Below, one piece after another: positions 57,019-64,000 of a stretch of 64,000 nucleotides of DNA. The DNA is from Gonapodya prolifera JEL478. Its lineage: Eukaryota; Monoblepharomycota; Monoblepharidomycetes; Monoblepharidales; Gonapodyaceae. Location of the stretch: the NCBI GenBank assembly GCA_001574975.1, contig KQ965737.1:412288-476287 (forward strand), read 5' to 3'. Numbering within the stretch: the first letter of the stretch is position 1; each line of letters starts with the position of its first letter. A program made the translations under genes and the position numbers. Under the pieces are notes generated by a model. The model was not told the DNA's origin. It did not search any database and was given only the letters and a program-made list of their open reading frames with translations.

Positions 57019-58802
57019 ATGCAACAGCAGCAAAACGGCGGAAAGACAGACCACTGTGCGTTCCTGTCTTTCCTAACTTCACCCACCGCGTTTCTCTCCC
57101 TACTCGACTTACCTCTTCTCTCCCCTCGCAGACCCAGGACCAGGCGAGTTTTCCAAGCAGACGCAACTCGACAAGAACCCAGGCCCGGGTATTCAGCGTG
57201 AGATGGAACCCAAACCAGTGAGTCCTTCCCTTGCCGAGTTGGCGTTACGTGCTGAGTCAGAGTTTCTCCGCTACACAGATCTCCACAGACTTGCCGACCC
57301 GCGATGGGTTGCAGGCGTACAAGGCTGCAAAAAAACTGGACGGAAAGGTTGCGGTGAGTTTCTTGTGTTGGTGCGGAGGGTGTGAATCCAACTGTAACGA
57401 AAGGCATGTCAGTGCGGGAGGAGGTGGGAACGTGGACGCTTCCCTGATGATTTCAATACAATACAACTTGCTGACTTGCTGGACTGGGTCTGAGACGTGC
57501 TAGTTGTTACCCAGAGGTCCTCCTGGATCCACCTGCTGCATTCGACTGTGGTCTATGCCGAGCACCTTTATCCTCACGTCTCTCTTTCCACCTCGCTCAC
57601 CGTACTACAGCTCATCACCGGCGGTGACTCCGGCATCGGTCGCGCAGTCGCTGTTCTCTTCGCAAAGGAGTCGTGCAACCTGGTTGCCATCGCGTACCTC
57701 CCTGAAGAAGACAAGGACGCTCAGGAGACGAAGGCGCTTGTCGAGCGAGAGGGGTGTGCATGTTTGCTTGTGGTGCGTACGGTCGTCGGATGAGGGTTGC
57801 GGTCGTCGTGGTGAACGGACGTTCAACAAACGCACATTTTGAGGGAGTGCTGCAACAAATGCTCACAGATCCACTCCACACACAGCCAACCGACCTCTCC
57901 AAAGGTGAAGGCGAATGTGCCCGTGTCATCCGCGCCGTCCTTGACCACCCGGCGGCCGGTGGGAAGATCAACGTGCTTGTCAGCAACGCCGCGACACAGG
58001 TGAGTCTGTTGGCACTCTGCTCTTCCCCTCCTCCTCCTGTGCTTATTTACTCTTGCTCTGGATTTTCTGTGACACCACGTGCCCCTTGACGCCCCGCCAG
58101 ACCATGCTGGACAAGATCGAAGACATATCGGAGAAGCAGCTCGAGCGCACGTTCAAGACAAACGTGTACCCAATGTTCTACTTCGCCAAGCACGCCGTGC
58201 CGCACATGAGCGCTGTGAGTTGGTGGGGTGTGTGTGGAAAGATCAACGGTTCGATGTAGGAAGTGGCACTTCCTTCTCATTTCTCACCTCTACCACGTAC
58301 CGTTCAGGGCGATTCCATCCTCAACACGACCTCAGTGACGGCGTATAAGGGAAGCCCGCGCCTCGTCGACTACTCCGCGACAAAGGGCGCTATCGTCAGC
58401 TTCACCAGGAGTCTCGCCAAGCAGCTTGCGCCGAAGGGGATCAGGTGTAACGCCGTCGCGCCGGGGCCTATTTGGTATGTGATTGAGTGGGAGGAGATAC
58501 TGGGGGTTTGGCGGAGAGCAGGTGGTGGCGAAGTGAAGAAGATACGAGATGTGGATGAAAAGTGCACATTCCTCGCCTGCAAACACCCCGCCTCGTTTCC
58601 TCGTAGGACACCCCTCCAGCCCGTCTCGCGCCCGCCCGACGGCATCGAGCAGTGGACCGGCGAGGGCTCATCCCCACCACTTGGAAGGCTTGGTCAGCCC
58701 GCCGAGGTTGCGACGAGCTACGTGTTCTTGGCGTCGGCGGACGGGTCGTACTTTGCGGGTCAGGTGTTCCACCCGAATGGCGGGGATGTTGTCAATGGGT
58801 GA
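57019..58802 (+). CDS. Short-chain dehydrogenase/reductase, GSP39/YhdF-like
   Basis: Eight exons, 316 aa: 57019-57055, 57132-57217, 57279-57353, 57611-57772, 57886-57999, 58101-58214, 58308-58474, 58607-58802. A classical SDR with an N-terminal extension containing GIQREMEPKP, as in bacterial general-stress SDRs. NAD(P) site LITGGDSGIG, the VLVSNAAT motif, catalytic Ser in TTSVTAY, YSATK catalytic Tyr/Lys, and CNAVAPGPIWTPLQP before the substrate loop. The end FHPNGGDVVNG replaces the usual DGG. The substrate cannot be predicted. The family is widespread in bacteria and fungi, often stress-induced. Exon 4/5 junction was set by phase. A decayed copy of the last exon lies 3.5 kb downstream. Confidence 0.87.
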
Positions 58803-58937
58803 GGATTGGCAGTGCGCGGGCAAGGGAGAGAAAAAATGAATTTTGTGAGAATTGGGGGAGAATAAATCGTGGAGTTTTGCCAAGTCCTCCTTTGTGTCGG
58901 AGAGCGGCAAAGGCTGGTTGAGCAGTGCCAGGACTGA

Positions 58938-59102
58938 ACAAGGTCGCGCCGCGATTTTGCGCATTCAAATTCATTAAATAATAAGGTGTACGTTTACCGA
59001 GTCAGGCGGATGAAGCTCGTTGAGTAGGATTGGACAAAATCGCATCGCGATTTTGGGTATTCCAATTCAATACAATATAAGTACACGTCTAGCGAGTCAT
59101 TC
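58938..59102. repeat. Short tandem duplication upstream of the dCache gene
   Basis: A unit of about 65 bp (58940 onward: cgcgattttg, cattcaa, aataataag, gtacg, gagtca) is repeated from 59038 with about 75-80 percent identity in the same order. It lies within the 392 bp between the SDR stop and the dCache start and could be part of that promoter. Confidence 0.65.
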
Positions 59103-59194
59103 AACAATAATGTGGTGCGTGTTGTACGGGTCTCCATGAAAAGGCAGCAGCCACTCATCAGGTTACCTGATCACCAAGGCGGTCTCATCTATCC

Positions 59195-61724
59195 ATGTCT
59201 GCTCTCGCAACCACTCCACTTGCCGCCGAGGACTCATCAACTTCGAGGAAGAACTCGTCTGCGAATGAGAGTGCGATCGAACCCAACAAGCGAGGATGTA
59301 CGCTTCCTCTCCGATCCGCCATCATTTTGATGGTGCTGATCAAGTGAGTTGGAGCGACTCTTTGACTCCTAGGAAATCATATTCATCATTCGTTTGTTTG
59401 CTCTCAACAAGCATCGCTATGATCGCTGTGATCCTCATCGTCATCACCAGTATTTCGTCTGGTGTGAATAACGATGATGCCATTGCACAAGGTATTTATA
59501 CGAACGCGCAGCAAATACTACGCTAATATTCAGTATCTATGGTCTCCAAATTATATCCCCAGGCACCTCGGACATTCGTTTATTGGCTAACGGGATTCAG
59601 AGAGATTCCTCAATTACTATTCGGAACCACATCGCTAACTACTTAGATAAGGTACTTCCCGCGGTCGCTCGCCGCCTTTTCTTTTTGTTCTTGTTGGATC
59701 TTTTCGTCTGACTCCTGTTGGCTGCTCGCCTCGCTGCATTTGGATTTGTTGGATTTTTTCGTCTGACAGATCATTGGGATGTGCAACACACAAGCAAGTT
59801 TCATGCAAAGGGGCTTCGCTGATCCGAGTGACTTTGAGTGCGTTCCGGAGACTCATGCAATCAAGAGTGTTCTCTTACCCTTCCGACGCTAAAACAGCAA
59901 AACCATACTTTTTATGAGAGACCAGGCTGACTTAGTCAAAGATGGCTTATACGTGAGTGTTTCAGGGAGCATCAGCACAGAAGGACGAGCAATGTTTCCA
60001 CTGTTTGTTTCTCGTGTTCTACAGGTGCACAGTTACTACAACAATAATACAATGGAGCAGCTGTCGATTGGCCCGATACTGTCCAACTATACCAATATCA
60101 GTGGGTTTAAGGGCCACACATTTCTTCGCAAGAATCTCGTTTTGACAGCGGCACCAGCTTACGACCCGGCGGCTCCTCTTCAATACTACGTTCTGTACTA
60201 CGCCAAGAACAAAACATGCGCAAACGTCTGTCCTGTTACCAACACTGCCGGAAGGCTCAATAAATACTTTTACAACGAGTGAGTCCGGGTTCCCTTCTTG
60301 CAAAGCGAGAAAGGTAATTTGACCTGTCTTGAAGCACCACGCAATCAGCGACAAATTTACTTGATATTGTGAGTGAATGACCTCTAAGCATGATGCGAAC
60401 CAGGTGAAAGTAAACTTTGAGCAGACACCCACTGAGTACAAAGCCTGGACCCGTGCTTGGTGGATCAAAAATCAGGTACGGGGAAAATATTGTCTACGTG
60501 AATGCATTTTTACTGCTCTCGACGGAACTAGCCGGCTGGTCAAGTCTATTTTACTCCTCCATATGTCACGGTGTTCTTGTCCATTGTTCAGACGATTTCG
60601 TATCCCATCTACAACAGCGCAAACCAATTTGTTGCCGGAGCCGGTCTCTTTTTCTCGGTTTCTTCCTTGTCAACCGTGCTTGATAGCTTGCAGGGGGTAT
60701 CCACGAACAATACCCTGTCGTACCTGATATCGCCAGAAGGAGCAGTTCTGGGAATATCTGGGCTGGGCTCCGACGCATCCGTAAGTCTTCTTCTACATAT
60801 AGCTCGTGGAAGTGAAGTCAGACAGCCTTTGCTCTTCCAGCAACTCCTGATTGGCTCACCACCAGCCATAAAAACCATATGGAATTTTCCCAAGAGCCAG
60901 TACCCACTGCTCAATATCTCTGCCGCCACAATCTATGACTATTCTGGGAGAAACCTTTCTTCAAGGTTCCCAGACGCGCAGTTTTCGATCGAAGACTATA
61001 TGTTCCAGGTTACGTCATACTACAACACAAACTACAAGTGGATAATAGTGTCCGGAGCGGTGAATGCCTCAATCGATTCTGCAGGTGCTTTAACCTGACA
61101 TGCCGTGGAACAGCCCAAATCCGATTATCTCCAAGGCACGGAAAACTTGCAGGCGAGATTGAGCAGTCGGTACTCTCAAACACAGAAAACGGTCATCGGG
61201 ATTGGTGAGGAGCTCTCGGTTCGAGGCATGTGTATCAGTAATTGATCTTCTTAATCTTCGAACGCCAAAACAGCTGTTGCCATCGTTGTAACAATGTCCA
61301 TTGCATCGGCGATATTTACGGAAGTGTTCATCGCCGTTCCTCTCCGCACGATGGTTGCCACGATCGAGAAAGGTAGGTGACGTCACACTAGGTTGCTTAC
61401 AAATCTTCTCACGAGGTAAACCGAAGCCACGACTTTCGATTTCAGCGCGGTGCGCGACGGGACTCTGAATAAGTATACACTCATTTCTGAAGTGCAGATC
61501 ACACTCGCGCACTTCATGACGATGCTCAAAGTGTTTGCCAACAGTCTAAAGCGTAAGGACATTCTATTCCTGACATAGGTTTGAAATTCTCACTTCTTAA
61601 CACTACAGAAAACAAGGAACTAACCCATCCAAAGAAAGCCGGCATGATGTCAAGTGTATCAGGTGGACATCCGAATGGTACCACCAGTCACCCCGTCAAA
61701 TCCGCTGCAGTCTTAAATCAGTGA
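59195..61724 (+). CDS. dCache-type membrane receptor lacking an effector domain
   Basis: About 14 exons, about 547 aa: 59195-59343, 59412-59491, 59563-59651, 59771-59838, 59898-59952, 60025-60278, 60335-60368, 60404-60475, 60592-60780, 60841-61084, 61136-61204, 61274-61372, 61427-61552, 61609-61724. Transmembrane helix 1 (about 42-75) is followed by an outer domain of about 350 residues with several N-glycosylation sites and dCache-like segments (LSYLISPEGAVLGI, SSRFPDAQFSIEDYMF, YKWIIVSGAV), then helix 2 (IVVTMSIASAIFTEVF) and a short HAMP-like stretch (FDFSAVRDGTLNKYTLISEVQI). In related chytrid proteins a cyclase or kinase follows this stretch; here the protein stops after about 40 further residues. 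It therefore may signal by dimerising with a full-length partner, or act as a decoy. The exon 8/9 junction is uncertain: the frame would also allow a start near 60545 with a shifted phase. Confidence 0.72.
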
Positions 61725-62091
61725 TGCTGAGGGTTGAATATATTTAGATCTCTCTGTCTTTTACTTTACTCTTCACAGTTCAAACGCGATTGGATTCCAT
61801 TGAAAGAAATGACCAAAACCAGCATGAGTATACGGGCGGTCAAGACAAACTTGCACTCCTTCTCCCTGTCACACCGTTCCGTACCGCACAAGAGCGCTGG
61901 AAGTTGGCGGGATGTGCACTCTATGCGCGGCGTTAGGTGTGGCGGGATTTTCGCGGAGTAGGAGTGGGTTCGAACGCACCAAGATAGAACAACAGTGAGC
62001 TGAACGTTGAAAGTGCTTTGCTGCTAGACGAAGAAGATATACTAAAGCGACGTAATGTCTTCGGAATAACCCACCCCCGTCCAACCCATTT

Positions 62092-62264
62092 TAGGTCCCC
62101 CTGAAGGCATCGTTCAATCGAGGGCTCAGACCCACCGCTTGGAGGGTGTAGCACCCTGCACCTGGCACCTGGTCAGGACGAGTTCGCGTTCCTGGCGTCG
62201 GAGATCGGTCGAACTTCGCGGGGCATGTCGTCCACCCGAAAGGAGGGCATGTTGTCAATGGGTG
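62092..62264 (+). pseudogene. Relic of the last exon of the SDR gene
   Basis: From the acceptor-like ttttag to the final gtcaatgggtg, this stretch follows the last SDR exon (58607-58802) in order: gagggctca, the CCACTTGGAGG-like block, gttcctggcgtcgg, a cggGGCATGTCGTCCACCC-like block and the terminal GGDVVNG codons. It has lost about 20 bp near its start and more in the middle, and the frame is interrupted. No other SDR exon is seen nearby. Same orientation as the parent gene. Confidence 0.75.
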
Positions 62265-63195
62265 CTTGGGCGTCTATTATCGCCCACAGGTGGGTGAGCG
62301 CCTCAAGTATGCTGGAGGGAAGAGTGGCGGGAGGCACGCGATCTTGAAAGCACTCCAAATGGATACTAATTTCATTACAGTTGACTCACAACATTTCCGG
62401 TCTCCGATAACACTTGAGCTCTAACAGAACAGAGCTCAAGGTCGTCATTCGTTCATGCACAAGGCAATTGTTCACAGATTACCGAGTTTATTCCTGATAC
62501 AAATGCTTCCTATGAGTTACTTTAGGGGGGAGAGATGTCCGCTTAGTCGATCCGTCTTAGTACTTTTCTTCGCTGAGTCGTGGGGCGAGCTGTCAGCCGT
62601 TCGCTGCCAAGTCGCAGCGAAACGTTTCCAGAACGCGCTTCGTGGAAGTCGCTCGCCAAAGCGTTCCAAAAAGTTTCATTCAGCGTGGAATCCTGGTGCA
62701 TCAAGGGGAAAGAGAACAAGGACACGTCAAGAGAACTGCGTTTTTCTTCACTGAAAAGCGAAAAGTTAAGTGATACTCATCATCTCGATTGTCGATCCAC
62801 TTGTCACCACCCAGCCACCCGTGAAGAGTATTATCCACGCACCCAGCACGTCGAGCAGACCGACAAGGCGCAGACACGTGTGACTCCGTTCCCACTCCGT
62901 CGATCTGGATAAAAGCCCGTGCATTTGATCCTTGCCACATCCATTTGCGTCCATAGATCCCGAAGCCAACGCACAGCACGCAATGAGCTGAAGCTCTGGG
63001 AGGGTCACAGGCGGTCTGTCCAGGTCTCCCTACAGGCTGTATGGGCGGTTGGGAGAGCGGAAGAAAGCACCTGGGCATTCCTTCTGCGACCCTCCTCCTT
63101 TGTGCTTTTTTACCTCGGGAGGGAAACCGACTTGGCAATATAATACTAATGAAAGGCTAATGTCGTTGGTAGTTGACACTCGACATTTCCTCTTA

Positions 63196-63828
63196 CACTC
63201 ATCTCCATCTGCACTACAAAGCAACTCTTACAGCATATGGTCGAAGAACCGCTCGCTTTCCCCAACTGGGTGAAGGGTGAAATGTAATGTCAAACGGACG
63301 TGACATTGGACAAACGAAGAATAAAGGGGTGTCTCTGATGGTGTATTTGCTGCGTACGAGGCCAAGGTCACCGTCGGTCGAGTACAGAGTCCCCCAGCGA
63401 AGAAGCTACAAGGCATTGGCGTACTTTCATCAACTCTACACCCGGCGTCCGTACTAATCCACCGCACGATGATTCCTCGCCCTAATGTCAGCGGTCCTCG
63501 CACTGGCCATCTACGTAGAGCCCGACCAGCGCGCGCGGTGTGGATTGACAGTCCCAAGCAGGCGACCAGCGCAAACCCAAACTTAGTAGCCGCTCTTATG
63601 ATTTCAGGGACGTGCCATCACACCGATATTTCCCTTCCGACAGGGAAGGACGCGCTGCCACCGCTGGGATGCGATTTGAAAAATGCGGAAATGTGGAACA
63701 AGATGTGTGGCACATCTTGCAACTTGTGTTGCTGGGGCCAACGGACCCACAGTTGCGCGGAGACTTGCATTGGTTGATTATGCAAAGCTGAGACAAAGTT
63801 GAAAGCTACCGACGATTGGTGAGTGCAG
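63196..63828. repeat. Dispersed direct repeat, copy B
   Basis: Partner of 51933-52553. Shared words include gtctctgatggtgtat, aaggtcaccgtcggtcgag, gcgcgcggtgtggattga and gggaaggacgcgctg. The two copies are about 11.3 kb apart and read in the same direction. Confidence 0.75.
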
Positions 63829-64000
63829 GAAAGGGTGAGAAAGTTCGATTATGTGCATTCAAACGGCATTCGTCGCCCTGTATGGAATTGGAATGAGGTG
63901 GAAGCAGGAGCTGGGGCAAAAGAAGGTGGAAGAGGGATTTGGAGGTAAAAGTCGAACCCGCAAATTGGGCGTTATTGGAGTCAAAAGTGGCAGCAGTTGT

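Larger units (their letters stand above)
61725..64000. other. Gene-free right end with relics
   Basis: No intact gene. It contains the SDR exon relic (62092-62264) and repeat copy B (63196-63828). The remaining open frames are at most about 145 codons and show no domains. Nothing else recognised. Confidence 0.5.

Noticed and set aside
61950-61985. Possible tRNA T-arm (ggttcgaac)
   Set aside because: Flanking bases do not form a T-stem and no matching D-, anticodon- or acceptor stems were found.

Overview
The window looks like a gene-dense piece of the nuclear genome of an early-diverging, probably zoosporic (chytrid-like) fungus. Most genes carry several short GT-AG introns (about 43-120 bp). 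Genes sit back to back with intergenic gaps as small as 30-60 bp, and there are no operons or bacterial signals. Fungal hallmarks are a Ste11-type MAPKKK (SAM, Ras-association and kinase domains), an Anp1/Mnn9 mannosyltransferase and a GH5 subfamily-12 steryl-glucosidase-like enzyme. Beside them are genes better known from animals and absent from budding yeast: integrin-linked kinase (ILK), topoisomerase III beta with an RGG tail, a BRCC36-type deubiquitinase and a Treslin/TICRR-like replication factor. That mix is why I favour a chytrid or relative; the exact taxon cannot be fixed from this sequence.

Layout. 1-1786: 3' part of a USP16/45-like deubiquitinase (+). 1845-6720: Ste11-like MAPKKK (-). 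6818-8125: BRCC36-like protease (-). 8345-9260: PHS1 3-hydroxyacyl-CoA dehydratase (+). 10542-14424: F-BAR/PH/C2/RasGAP protein (+). 14455-18801: Treslin-like protein (-). 19716-22902: GH5_12 glycosidase (+). 25059-27049: unknown zinc-finger/RG-tail protein (+), flanked by CTAG-rich spacers. 27634-29311: EFM2/METTL21-like methyltransferase (-). 29607-30493: ADF/cofilin (+). 30837-32288: STAR1/FetA-like ABC ATPase (+). 32516-35959: large tyrosine phosphatase (-). 36066-40139: TOP3B in 22 exons (-). 40936-42858: two-BED-like-finger protein (-). 46162-48570: ILK (+). 48610-49973: Anp1-family mannosyltransferase (-). 50138-51709: second tyrosine phosphatase (-). 52723-53913: two-pass membrane protein (-). 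54305-56808: MAK11/PAK1IP1-like WD40 protein with a long RGG tail (+). 57019-58802: SDR oxidoreductase (+). 59195-61724: dCache-type receptor with no effector domain (+). The last 2.3 kb holds relics and repeats only.

The most unusual region is 38.7-46.6 kb. TOP3B (-) and ILK (+) were evidently head-to-head neighbours. A tandem duplication of their shared 5' region (about 1.9 kb) left each complete gene at the outside of the array and truncated, decayed copies of each (TOP3B pseudogene, ILK fragment) on the inside. About 4.2 kb of unrelated DNA carrying the BED-finger gene lies between the copies. Further local duplications are an exon-8 relic of the SDR gene at 62.1 kb and a roughly 0.6-kb direct repeat pair at 51.9 and 63.2 kb.

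Exon structures were read by eye from splice signals, reading-frame phase and family knowledge. For nearly all genes the frames close exactly across every proposed junction, but nothing here was tested by alignment or RNA evidence. No tRNA, rRNA, CRISPR array or intact transposon was recognised.
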